Shown: positions 18,791-28,093 of the stretch, in pieces
Position numbering within the stretch: the stretch's first letter is position 1
Layout of the letters: the number at the start of each line of letters is the position of its first letter
Assembly: GCA_030849805.1 (NCBI GenBank)
Contig: JASANZ010002274.1
Span: forward strand, 62,001 to 126,000
Direction of reading: 5' to 3'
DNA from: Sergeia podlipaevii
Taxonomy: Eukaryota; Euglenozoa; Kinetoplastea; Trypanosomatida; Trypanosomatidae
DNA length: 64,000 bases
The notes under the pieces: generated by a model
The model's database searches: none
What the model was told of the DNA's origin: nothing
The model's input: only the letters and a program-made list of their open reading frames with translations
Program-made: the position numbers and the translations under genes

Positions 18791-20257
18791 ATGCGTAAAC
18801 GAGCTCGTCCTGCACGTTCAGCGCAACTTCTTAACATTGACCCTTTTGCAATCCACATCACTGGAACTGAGGACCGTCCAGTTACTCTCTTTGATGTAGC
18901 TTACGCACAAGCTCGTGTGCCTCTGCCCGATCTGCGCGCGCTTAACCCAGACCTTGACGCCGTGCCTGCGGATGCACTTTTACAGGAAGGGACGACGCTG
19001 CGGCTACCTGCACGTCCGGCAATGGAGGGGGAACCGTTCGGGGTGTCCATTGGCCTCCGCGATGCCGAAGAGCAACTGGTGAAGGCAGAGGCGACTTTGA
19101 GTGATCTGCTGGCCCGCTACGAGGTGGCACATGGGACGGACTCTTTACCGGCTTTACCAAGGCGCAAGGTACAGTCCAAAACGGAGCAGGTGATCGCTAC
19201 CATTGCGTCTGAAACGACGCGGCAGCTGCCTGTGGTGGAGGCGTCCTTTCAGGGCATTGGGCGGCGTGAGCGTGCCTTGCAGTACTTGGTCGATGTGAGC
19301 AAAGTGACAGAGAAGGAGACGGAAGTGGAGCGACTGTTTGACCCCGCGGAGGGTGAAATCAAGCTGGAGAGCTTCAAACCAGACGTTGCAACGTGGCTGC
19401 ACCATCCTCATCGGCACATCGCTGAAAATTATCTCAGCCCGGCGGATCTGCAGACGAGTGTGGATGAGGAGGAAGACTTCTGCGTCGTTCATTCCCATCG
19501 ATGGGAGCTTGTTTTGTGCGGCGCCAACAGCCCCGATGAGTATGAAGGGTGGGCACTATTGTCGTGTCAGAAGCTCACCACACTATTTGATGCTATGAGG
19601 GAATGCCGTAGTGTGCAGCCCTGCGCTGAAACGCTCTCGCGCAATGCCTTCATCTTTATCGGTGGGGTTTTTTATATTGACGATCGTCACGCAAGCGACT
19701 CTGACTACGAGGATCTCAGTAAGGCGATACGAGCGTTCAACCCATTGCCTATCGCGGCGCAGCAGGAGCGTGCACACGACTCTGAAGGGGGCAACGGCGC
19801 CGTCTGGGATGCAGTTGACACCGCCATCCACGCGGAGGCTGCTAGCGCGTCAGAGTTCCGCAACACAGCCTTTGGGAACTGCCCAGTAAGAAACGCGGCC
19901 GACACCACAGTCGGTGATCTTCATCTGCGTCTCGGTGAAATGGGTGTGGTGCGCCACCACGGCAACTGCAACCACTACTTTTTCGTTCGTGGCGCGCGCA
20001 GTCTTGGTGGGTACCTTCGGAGAGAGAGGCGACAGTTTCCGCACAGGATCTTTAAGCGCAAGGAACGAGCGGTGCGGTGCCGCATGTGCCACCAGCTTCC
20101 GGCCACTGTCGCACTCTATGAGGACGACCTGTCGCCGTGTAGCCCAGCGCTGTACTGCGGTGTGTGCTTTGAACTACTGCATGGCGGCGACAACGAAAGC
20201 GGGGAGCACTTTTTCAAAGCCGTTTTCAAGAAAAATGGCGAGTACTTTAAGCAGTAG
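18791..20257 (+). CDS. SNAP50: SNAP50, subunit of the snRNA/SL RNA transcription complex
   Basis: Predicted 488-residue protein from the first in-frame ATG. The C-terminal 130 residues match the SNAPC3/SNAP50 family: an H-x-G-x-C-x-H-x-F segment (residues about 393-402), a basic linker with F-P-H-R-I, and a zinc knuckle C430-R-M-C433 followed by C456-G-V-C459 and L-L-H. In trypanosomatids this protein (tSNAP50) is part of the complex that binds the spliced-leader RNA and small RNA gene promoters, so it serves the trans-splicing on which every gene here depends. Residues 27-76 look like a LysM-type domain (see findings). Middle region is helical and acidic. Confidence 0.88.
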   Translation: MRKRARPARSAQLLNIDPFAIHITGTEDRPVTLFDVAYAQARVPLPDLRALNPDLDAVPADALLQEGTTLRLPARPAMEGEPFGVSIGLRDAEEQLVKAEATLSDLLARYEVAHGTDSLPALPRRKVQSKTEQVIATIASETTRQLPVVEASFQGIGRRERALQYLVDVSKVTEKETEVERLFDPAEGEIKLESFKPDVATWLHHPHRHIAENYLSPADLQTSVDEEEDFCVVHSHRWELVLCGANSPDEYEGWALLSCQKLTTLFDAMRECRSVQPCAETLSRNAFIFIGGVFYIDDRHASDSDYEDLSKAIRAFNPLPIAAQQERAHDSEGGNGAVWDAVDTAIHAEAASASEFRNTAFGNCPVRNAADTTVGDLHLRLGEMGVVRHHGNCNHYFFVRGARSLGGYLRRERRQFPHRIFKRKERAVRCRMCHQLPATVALYEDDLSPCSPALYCGVCFELLHGGDNESGEHFFKAVFKKNGEYFKQ

Positions 20258-21394
20258 GATGGTGCATGGAAACAGAAAAGTGGACTGCGTGGAGTTGTTC
20301 TGTGTTTGAATCCAGTATTAAGAAAATGTCTTTATAAAATGCAGATAACTCTCAATGGAAATGATAACGAGTGCTTCAGCTACAACAGCAAAAACAACAA
20401 TATTTATGAGATTTCTGTTGGCACTGCTATGCCAGAAGAATTATTATTATTTTTTTTCTTAGGCTTTTATATATTGTCTTCACTTATCCTTTCAATGGTC
20501 CCTCTTTTCATTTCTCGTTGTCGTTTTTTTGCAAAAAAAAAAAAAAAAAAAAAAATTATATGTTTCTTGCTTCTCAAGTTCGTGTCGCTCCAGCACACAC
20601 GCCTTCTTTTTTTTATCTGTAGCTCAAACTTTGTCTCACTCCTTTATAGTGTTCCTTATTTATTTATTTTTTACCTTTCTGCATTTTATTTCTTCCTTGC
20701 TGCCTGCGCCACTTGTGTGCAATACTATCATTATTGCTATTATAATTATTTTTGTACTGAGGACTTTAGGTTAACTTTTTGATTTCTTTTTTCCTGTTTT
20801 TCTATTACAAAGGCTGCTACGGCAAAAATTTCTGCTATCTTCTTCAGGTCCAGAGAGCATCATTGTGGTCCTGGCGAAAGGAGTTATAGAAAGAAGGTCA
20901 ATAATACGACACAGTCTAACGTTTCTTCTTTTTTCTGAATTTAGACTGTTCAATTACGCACAATCAGCGTACAAGTGGGACGAGGCGCTTCATCTCTTTT
21001 TCATTGTTTTTTTTTTACTTTTGGGCGTTTGTAGTCTTTACTGCTTTCGCAATTGGTGGCTTGCTTGTGCATTTCTTACATCGTCCACGTTGCTTATTTT
21101 TTATTATTGTAACTATTTTATTTTTCTTTCTTCTTCTTCAACAGGTGAAAAACGAACAAAGTTGTACCAGAGGCTGTTATAGTAAGTTTGAAAAAAAGGG
21201 GGGGTGAGGCGCTTTTTTCTTAGAAATTACTTTTTAAAAGTGTATATTCGATATAAAAGAAAATTGCGGCTTCATTTCTTTTCTTTTTTTTTTTTGAAGG
21301 GAGACGTCTCTTGTGAAGAGGGCAATCGCTGGAGCGGAGTGAGCAACTTGTATCTGGATAAAACAAAAAAAGGGAAAATAATAATACAAAGAAT
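20258..21394. other. Intergenic spacer, 1.1 kb
   Basis: AT-rich, with a 23-base A run at 20533-20555 and T tracts. No gene recognised. Two possible acceptors: AG at 21143-21144 after a TTC-rich tract, and AG at 21298-21299 after the tract at 21271-21295, which is nearer the next start. Confidence 0.55.
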
Positions 21395-23179
21395 ATGTTC
21401 GCAACATCCACGCAGCAACTTCCATGCGAGGGCTTGTATTCGCGGCTGAGCCCATGCCGGTCTCCTCAGTACGTCGGGTATGCTGGCCGTGACCGCATGG
21501 CTTATGTATATCCTTTTTCAGAATACTCGCCACTCGCGCGCCTCGAAGGCTTTGATGCTCCCGTCACTGCGCTAGCCTTTGATCCTGAGCAAGGGGCGAT
21601 TGCTGGTGGAAGCGATGTAGGTGGACTGCGCATGTGGGACATTGCCACTGAGCAAACCATTCGCGTGTTTGGCAAAGGCCACACCTCTACAATTACCGAT
21701 ATGGAGTTTCACAAGACAGGTCAGTTTATCGCGACGGTGTCGAGCGACAAGAACCTGCGCATCTGGGACATCCGCAAGAGCTCGGGGCTCCAGTCGTACA
21801 AGAACGCCAGCGCACCTTTGTGCGCGGTACAGTTCTCACCGAATGGCAAGTGGGTTGCAACGGGGTGTGCTCGCGGTGTGGTTCGGCTGTACAACCTGGC
21901 TACCGCGAAGCCAGAAGCCACTCTTGAGCTGCACACCGGCGCCATTACGAGCATTCACTTTCATCCTGAACTTTACTTCTTGGCAGTTGGCAGTGGCGAT
22001 GGCACAATCTCCGTGTGGAACCTAGAGACGTTTGAACACGAATTCCGAAGCAAGTGTCTCAGCACGCCGATCGACTGCGTACATTTCTGCGGCAACCGCC
22101 TCGTCTCCGCGTCTGATCACGCTCTGCACATATACGACATGGCAAATTTAGGCAATCGCAACACGGAAGTGATTGAAGCGCCGTGGTCGATGGTAGGCGA
22201 CCTGGCCCACTCCACCTTCGCTGACGAGGTGTGGTTCGTAGAGGCCAGTGGATCGACTGCACTGACTGGTAAGCTGCCTCTCAATGGGCTGCACAAGAAG
22301 AACGCGCAGCAGCAGCACATGCCAGTTCCTACGGACGCGCTCGCGGCGGCGGTGCAGCAGCGACACAGCTCAGAAGGAGACAATCAGACTGGGCATGGGA
22401 TGCCAGGACGCAATCTCACGGCTGCCCATAGTGGCTTTCACGCACGGCCAGGGAATGGCAATAGTACCGGTGGACAGGATAACTACGTTGTGGAGAAGAC
22501 CAGGACAGGCTCCAGTACAGACAACTCTGCAGATGTGTCTCTGACTGATATGGGGAGAAAGGTTGCAGCCAACGCGCCAATGCTGGAGCCACCCCCGGTG
22601 AACTACGCTAGCTCTGAACTTGACATAGTAGAGCAGTTGATAAGCGGCAGCAGCAGCACCTCCTCTAGTTTGCACCGGAGACACACGCACGTGCGTGTTA
22701 TACGCTCTCTGTGGTCGAAGGACCCACGTGCCGCCCTGCAGCACCTCAAACGTGCGTGCACTGATGGATCGGAGAGCGGTGCCCTGTATGACTTTCTCTC
22801 TGTGATGCAGCAGCAGCGCATGAAGGAACGCGTGGCAGTGGACCTGTTTCCTGACTTTCTCGATGTGATAAAGTACGGCCTTTACGCGGTGGACGATGGA
22901 CTTGCGCTGGTGGCCCTGCGTGTCTTGCGCAGCATGAACACAAAGTTCCGTGCGCGGGTGGAGGAGGCACAGCGGCGAGCTGCGAGGTCACGTAGCAATG
23001 GCCCAAGTGATTCACCGGGTTGCAGCTCTCGGGAGGCTTTGAGCAAGTTGGGCGAGTGTGCAGCGATTGTTTTAGCCCTTGCCGATAGGCGCGGCGCGGT
23101 AGGAGATGAGGCACGTCTGCTCATCACTGAGATGCCCCCGCCTGTGCACCGTGGCGGTGGTGAACGCCGTGCCTTGTGA
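21395..23179 (+). CDS. KATNB1: Katanin p80 (KATNB1) WD40 subunit
   Basis: Predicted 594-residue protein. Residues 1-275 form a seven-bladed WD40 propeller, with clear repeats ending L-R-M-W-D-I, L-R-I-W-D-I, V-R-L-Y-N-L and I-S-V-W-N-L and a start (P-x-Y-V-G-Y-A-G-R-D) like katanin p80. Residues about 275-410 are a disordered linker. Residues 410-585 match the con80 domain that binds the p60 severing ATPase, beginning D-I-V-E-Q-L-I and including the helices around V-R-V-I-R-S-L-W. Katanin cuts microtubules; in trypanosomatids it acts in cytokinesis and flagellar length control. p60 is not in the window. Confidence 0.88.
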   Translation: MFATSTQQLPCEGLYSRLSPCRSPQYVGYAGRDRMAYVYPFSEYSPLARLEGFDAPVTALAFDPEQGAIAGGSDVGGLRMWDIATEQTIRVFGKGHTSTITDMEFHKTGQFIATVSSDKNLRIWDIRKSSGLQSYKNASAPLCAVQFSPNGKWVATGCARGVVRLYNLATAKPEATLELHTGAITSIHFHPELYFLAVGSGDGTISVWNLETFEHEFRSKCLSTPIDCVHFCGNRLVSASDHALHIYDMANLGNRNTEVIEAPWSMVGDLAHSTFADEVWFVEASGSTALTGKLPLNGLHKKNAQQQHMPVPTDALAAAVQQRHSSEGDNQTGHGMPGRNLTAAHSGFHARPGNGNSTGGQDNYVVEKTRTGSSTDNSADVSLTDMGRKVAANAPMLEPPPVNYASSELDIVEQLISGSSSTSSSLHRRHTHVRVIRSLWSKDPRAALQHLKRACTDGSESGALYDFLSVMQQQRMKERVAVDLFPDFLDVIKYGLYAVDDGLALVALRVLRSMNTKFRARVEEAQRRAARSRSNGPSDSPGCSSREALSKLGECAAIVLALADRRGAVGDEARLLITEMPPPVHRGGGERRAL

Positions 23180-24053
23180 AGTCTGCAAAAACACGCTTCA
23201 GGAAGGGGGAGAGGAGATCGATGGATGTGAGTGCATCTTGTAGAAGTTGCTCAAATTTTTACACCCCTTGCTTTATGGCGAATGATAGGGAGGAACGAGA
23301 AAAAAAGAAAATACTCTATGCCTCACCAACAGTGTTGCGACAGATCATTCGTCCCTTTTTGTTTTACAGATTTCTTTTGTATGTGAAAGAGGGGAGATGG
23401 TGCTAATTGGATGCTTCTGGAATGATGTACTCATTTGTTACTGTTACTGTGTCTTCCATAAGATTCCCTGTGCTTGCTCGTGAACTTCTTCAACGGGACG
23501 CTTTGCTCACTTTCTTGTGATATTTTTTTATTCGTGCGGGTACCTGCGTTGTGGTGGTGGTGGTTGATCTTGCAGAAGGAAGTAGAGATTTTGTGCTGTT
23601 TTTGTGTGTCGACTATTCTTATTATTGTGGTATGTGCTTATCAACACGTTTTGTGTTCTCTCTTGATTTGTTTAGCATGTTTCTACAGAATGAAAAAAAA
23701 AAACAATCCGCGTCTTTTTAATGAGTCTCTTTGAGCGTATTTGTCGCTTCTGCTTGCCTGGCCCAAACAAAAGGATAGCACAAACACAAAGATGATGCAT
23801 GCATTTCTGTTTATTCTGCGTAGGCACTCATGGTCACTTCACCGGTTATTCTTCATTCTCTCTCTCTCTCATAAAATTGTGAAAAAGCGCGATATTTAGC
23901 AAATACAAAACCTTTCACACCTTTTGAAAAAAGAGAAATTGTATTAAGGTATAGCGAATTGCTGGAGTACATAGCATCGGGAACTGCGTGTGTGTCTGTT
24001 TGTGGCGTGAACACGGTGCCAAAATAAAGATTACATCATCTTAGCACGACAGA
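23180..24053. other. Intergenic spacer
   Basis: T-rich spacer, no gene seen. A T/C stretch with a CT repeat (23848-23870) leads to AG at 23886-23887, a plausible acceptor for the next gene. Confidence 0.5.
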
Positions 24054-25631
24054 ATGGATTCATCTGGATTGGATACAGCGGGGCTTCCACCCCTTGAGCC
24101 ACCTATGTACGCTAGTGAATCTTTGCACGGTGAAATCAACGATCTAAAGTATGCCGTGCAGGTAGCAGTGGAGGAATCTCGCATCGCATCCACGTGCTCC
24201 CAGCGCATGGAGCACAACTTCATGCAGGCATTTGGTGGCGACACTCCGTCCCACTGGGCAGAGCAATTTATCGAGTTCATTCTAGAGAAGGTAAAGGAGG
24301 AGATCCATCAGCAGGTGGCCGAACTCGCTGTAGCATGCATTGACACAACGGTGAGCTCACCGCTGCCCCTACCGGCTACCGTTTCGCCGCCACCAACTGT
24401 TATTGAACATTCTAGCGAGCTTCTACCTGCTGTAACGGCCGCTTCCTATTCCCCTGTAGAGCCAGTGGGAGGGGGAGATGGCCGTGGCAAACTCTTTGTG
24501 CTTGCTGAGGCGCTCAGGACTCGCTGCAGTGCTCTCGAGCAGCGCCAAGCCACAGTGGAGAGCAAGGTCAACGCACTCGTCTCTGACTTGGTCTTTTCAA
24601 CGCAGACAATTCGCAACGACATGAACGTGTTTGCAGATAAAATGCATCGTCAAATGAGCTTACTCGGGGAAGAGGTCCGTGATCTGCTGCGTCGCCACAC
24701 CCCTGACGTCGCCACCGACGCCACTGTTGCTGCAACGGTAGTGGCACGAAATTTGACTGGCGCAGATGCACGCGGGTCTCTGAGTGTCCCCGCTAGCTCT
24801 ATATCAGGAGAACCTCCCGCAGGTACCATCACGGAGTACGCAAGCAGCAACGCACTTGTAGATCAACGGATGTTTGAGATGGTGAGTGTGCTCAACCTTC
24901 TCAAGAATCGCATCGAAGAGGACCACGAGGAGTTTGCTGAGTGGCAGGCAGCTTCCTTCGACATGACCTCACGCATTGCCGCTCGTGTGACATCTATGGC
25001 AGGCGAGAGCACGCGTCTGAAGTGCGAACTTGATAGTATGCGCGCCGACACAGATGCGCTGACAGTGAACCTGGTAGATGAAATGAAGACCAACAGTGAA
25101 TTGGTGCACGTACTGGCGCACGAAGTACGGGAGCAAGAGCAGCGCCTCACAAAGGCGGAGGACGCCCTTGTTGTCAATCGTAGATCCGCCAAAGAGGCAA
25201 TTAAAGATTGCGCGCGTAGTGCTGCGGAGGATCTGAAGGTGCTCGAGGCTCGGGTGGTACGTGTGGAAGAGGCGGCACACCACATCGCCGCAGCGACGCA
25301 GCACATTTTGCAGACGAGCGAAACTGATGAGAACGGCTGCTTGAGGAGCAACAGACACAGCAATACGACTGCGAGCCTCCAGATCGTTCATCAGCGACTC
25401 GGAGAATTTGTGGAACATCGAGAGTCCTCCATGTTGTTATCACGCCATTTCAAGACATGGTGGTCGTGGTGGAAGGGACGAGAGCGCCTGCGACAGGATA
25501 ACATCATTCTTGGTCTCTTTCAGAAACAAGATGGAAGAATGGATGCCATTCAGCGACGGCTTGATCAAGCACTAATGCCCTCATCGGTTAACCCAGCACC
25601 ACCGTTCTTCAACGAGAACGGTAAACCCTGA
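24054..25631 (+). CDS. Coiled-coil protein with one SFI1-like motif, function unknown
   Basis: Predicted 525-residue protein, not recognised by family. Residues 1-95 form a helical region (E-I-N-D-L-K-Y-A-V-Q, then W-A-E-Q-F-I-E-F-I-L-E), residues 105-145 are a Pro/Ser-rich linker, and three coiled-coil blocks follow (about 150-220, 275-370, 370-425). Near the C-terminus L461-L-S-R-H-F466-K-T-W469 fits the L-L-x3-F-x2-W pattern of SFI1 repeats, which bind centrin at basal bodies; it is a single copy followed by a tryptophan- and arginine-rich helix. A cytoskeletal or basal-body role is a weak inference. Confidence 0.75.
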   Translation: MDSSGLDTAGLPPLEPPMYASESLHGEINDLKYAVQVAVEESRIASTCSQRMEHNFMQAFGGDTPSHWAEQFIEFILEKVKEEIHQQVAELAVACIDTTVSSPLPLPATVSPPPTVIEHSSELLPAVTAASYSPVEPVGGGDGRGKLFVLAEALRTRCSALEQRQATVESKVNALVSDLVFSTQTIRNDMNVFADKMHRQMSLLGEEVRDLLRRHTPDVATDATVAATVVARNLTGADARGSLSVPASSISGEPPAGTITEYASSNALVDQRMFEMVSVLNLLKNRIEEDHEEFAEWQAASFDMTSRIAARVTSMAGESTRLKCELDSMRADTDALTVNLVDEMKTNSELVHVLAHEVREQEQRLTKAEDALVVNRRSAKEAIKDCARSAAEDLKVLEARVVRVEEAAHHIAAATQHILQTSETDENGCLRSNRHSNTTASLQIVHQRLGEFVEHRESSMLLSRHFKTWWSWWKGRERLRQDNIILGLFQKQDGRMDAIQRRLDQALMPSSVNPAPPFFNENGKP

Positions 25632-26231
25632 GTCAACATTCTAGTATTTAAAAAAAACATCAGCCAAAAGGAAAAAAGAAAATTGAAGAGGACCAAAAAA
25701 TATAAACTCTGTGATGGTCATCTCCACTGTTGTACAAGTACATTTATACACACCTTTATTTTCTGTCTCGAGTAAGGGACACTTTCTTATTTTTCTTTTT
25801 TTGCTACTCTTGTATGATGCGCCTATTTTTTATTATTATTTTCATGGTTGTTTTCGTTCACTAAGATCAAAAAAAAAAAAAATCTCTTTTTTCTTTTTTT
25901 TGCAGCTGGCGCACATGCACATACAAGTCCGTTGGTTGTCTATCGCGCAGTAAAAGCATCGCGTACTATCTCAGCGCATTCATTTTCTTTTTCCTTCTCT
26001 ATCGTGGCCATTATTTTTCTACTTTTCCAATTGCACACTCCTTTTTGACCTACGTTATTATCTCTATTATTATCATTATTTTCATTACATCGAACATCTA
26101 GTGGTTCATATCAACCATACATATACAATACATAGAAGAACAGTTGCGTCTTATATTTTCTGTTGTAGTTGTTGTTGTTTCATCATTTAGAGAAACACAC
26201 ATTCTCATTCACATACACAGAATTTTCGGGA
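25632..26231. other. Intergenic spacer
   Basis: AT-rich spacer without a gene. TTG/TTT-rich sequence ends in CATCATTTAG with AG at 26189-26190, a possible acceptor 42 nt before the PACRG ATG. Confidence 0.5.
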
Positions 26232-27164
26232 ATGGAGACCAAAACTTTTGCACGTGCGGAGCGGGAGAAGCTGATGCGGGATCGTGAGATCTTGCCGCCA
26301 CTGAGCGAGAGCCCTTTTGGCCCCTTTCCAAAGGATTGGAACAAGCCTGGACGTGGTGACGCTCAGAAGGTGACTGTCAGCCGCAAGAAGGTGGTAAGAA
26401 AGCCGGTAGCGAGTGACAACCATGAGGCGGCGGCCCCCGAAAAGCCAAGACCTGATGTTCTGATCGGCCACACCGGCTATGGGGGAATGACTGTGAGCAC
26501 CTTTAAGGGTCGTGGAGCCTCCAAGACAGCGCTGCGCGACGGCCGCTTTGGTCACCCCTCTGGGCCTGGCGCCGCAGGGGCACTGTCAAAGCAAAAGATC
26601 CCACCTACGGAGTTCCGCCAGCACTACGAACGCGGCGACCTGCCGCTCAGCATCCAGCATGCAACCAGTCGTGAGCTCCAGTGGAAGGTGGATGTTGGGA
26701 AGCTGGACTACCACCACTACCTCCCCATCTTCCTTGATGGCCTTCGTGAGCTTGAGGAGCCGTTTAGTTTTGTCGCGCTGCAGGGCAGCATGGATCTGCT
26801 CGATCGTGGTGGCCCAAAGATCCTGCCAACTGTCCCTCAGCTCATCATTCCCCTCAAGACCGCGCTCAGCACTCGCCACCCTGATGTGCTCATCAAGGTA
26901 ATGAAGGTCATTCAGAAGCTTGTCGTAAGTGGTGATTACGTTGGCGAAGCCCTTGTCCCCTACTACCGACAACTGCTGCCGGTTTTCAACCTGTTCAAAA
27001 ACCGTGGCAAGAACCTAGGCGGCCGTGTTGACTACAGTCAGAACAAGCAGCGCGACCTTCCCGCGCTTGTCAACGAGACCCTCAACCTGCTCGAGCGCTA
27101 CGGTGGCGAGGATGCGTACATCAACATCAAGTATATGGTGCCCACCTACGAGTCCTGCATGTAA
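26232..27164 (+). CDS. PACRG: PACRG, axonemal inner-junction protein
   Basis: Predicted 310-residue protein from the first in-frame ATG. The N-terminal 125 residues are basic and divergent. From about residue 132 it follows parkin-coregulated gene protein throughout: T-x-F-R-x-x-Y-x-R-G-D-L-P, W-K-V-D-x-x-x-L-D-Y-H-H-Y-L-P-I-F, a G-G-P-K-I-L-P-x-x-P-Q-L-I-I-P segment, and the ending I-N-I-K-Y-M-V-P-T-Y-E-S. PACRG forms helical ARM/HEAT-like repeats and seals the inner junction between the A and B tubules of the flagellar doublets; trypanosomes have two paralogues needed for axoneme integrity. Full length for the family. Confidence 0.93.
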   Translation: METKTFARAEREKLMRDREILPPLSESPFGPFPKDWNKPGRGDAQKVTVSRKKVVRKPVASDNHEAAAPEKPRPDVLIGHTGYGGMTVSTFKGRGASKTALRDGRFGHPSGPGAAGALSKQKIPPTEFRQHYERGDLPLSIQHATSRELQWKVDVGKLDYHHYLPIFLDGLRELEEPFSFVALQGSMDLLDRGGPKILPTVPQLIIPLKTALSTRHPDVLIKVMKVIQKLVVSGDYVGEALVPYYRQLLPVFNLFKNRGKNLGGRVDYSQNKQRDLPALVNETLNLLERYGGEDAYINIKYMVPTYESCM

Positions 27165-28093
27165 CATAGCTATATATTTATATCCACCGCCGCCCTCAGC
27201 TTTCTTTTCCGATTTTTACGTGTTGCTGGCTCTCAAAGGTGTTTTCAATGTATATGAAGTAAATAGGTGAACCAGTTTCTGTTGATAGAATAACAAAACA
27301 CGAACGTGAAAAAAAAAAATGTGCGCATCAGGATGGCGCGCTTAATTGTCCCGTAGCTACTCAGTTTTCCTCTCCACAAAGGGTGTTGCACACCCACACT
27401 TTGACTCGGTACTCATACTGTCTTTAACACTCCCTCATATTCTCTCTGCTTTTTGCTCTCCACCGTCTTTTTTTAAAAAAAAACTCAGCTACGACCATTT
27501 TAGCAAACCCCACACACACTTTGAGGGGGGCCGCGGCGGCGGCCGGCTTCCCTTGGCCGTGGGGCACCGCGCATCCGCCCCGGGGCCAGGGCGTGGGGCT
27601 TCCCCCCCCCCCCCGGCCTGGCCCGCATGCCACGCGCCGACGCTCGAAGACAGCCCAGCGAAAGGGAATAGAACAGATCCTGCCATCAAAATGAACAAGG
27701 ATACAAAATTCGCGGAGGAGAATGCTGCAGCATTGATTTCCTATTGACTTAACAGCTGACTGTACATATAAGGTGAGTAAAAAAATCATAAGCAAATGTA
27801 AATAAGTGTGCCTACTGTGTATTCATTTTTTTAATCCTCCGCGCTTTCAATAAAGTCTTGAAAATTTGCGTGCTTCACTTGTTTTTCTCTTTTATCTACC
27901 TCATTTTGTTACTTTGGAGAGGAAAAATATACAGTTCAAAGAAAGTTCAGTGCATTATTTTATTTACTCGTAGCAAGATTTTTTTTTTTGGAATAACATA
28001 AAAATCGGTATCCTCAGTACCGACATATATATATAGTTCATTTTTGTTCTCTGTTTAGCAGCACGATCATATTTTTATTATTCCTTTGGCACC
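27165..28093. other. Intergenic spacer containing a GC-rich island
   Basis: Mostly AT-rich, apart from the GC island listed separately. T-rich sequence at 28038-28056 ends in CTGTTTAG (AG at 28057-28058), a good acceptor for the kinesin gene. No ATG-initiated gene is convincing. Confidence 0.55.
27521..27660. other. GC-rich island of unknown origin
   Basis: About 140 bases of very high GC content with many CpG steps and a C run (27602-27614), in a spacer otherwise dominated by A and T. GGGCCAGG at 27583-27590 is matched by CCTGGCCC at 27617-27624, so a hairpin with a 26-base loop is possible; the loop itself has G4 and C13 runs. Open frames cross it on both strands but start at non-ATG codons outside it. 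No family recognised; could be a fragment of a mobile element, an insertion or an assembly error. Confidence 0.6.

Noticed and set aside
20533..20555. Long A run as a retroposon tail
   Set aside because: No element body or target-site duplication next to it; homopolymers are common in these spacers.
27346..27747. 133-residue frame across the GC-rich island
   Set aside because: Starts with TTG, consists of low-complexity Pro/Gly/Ala sequence through the C run, and matches no family I know. Kept only as a finding about the island.
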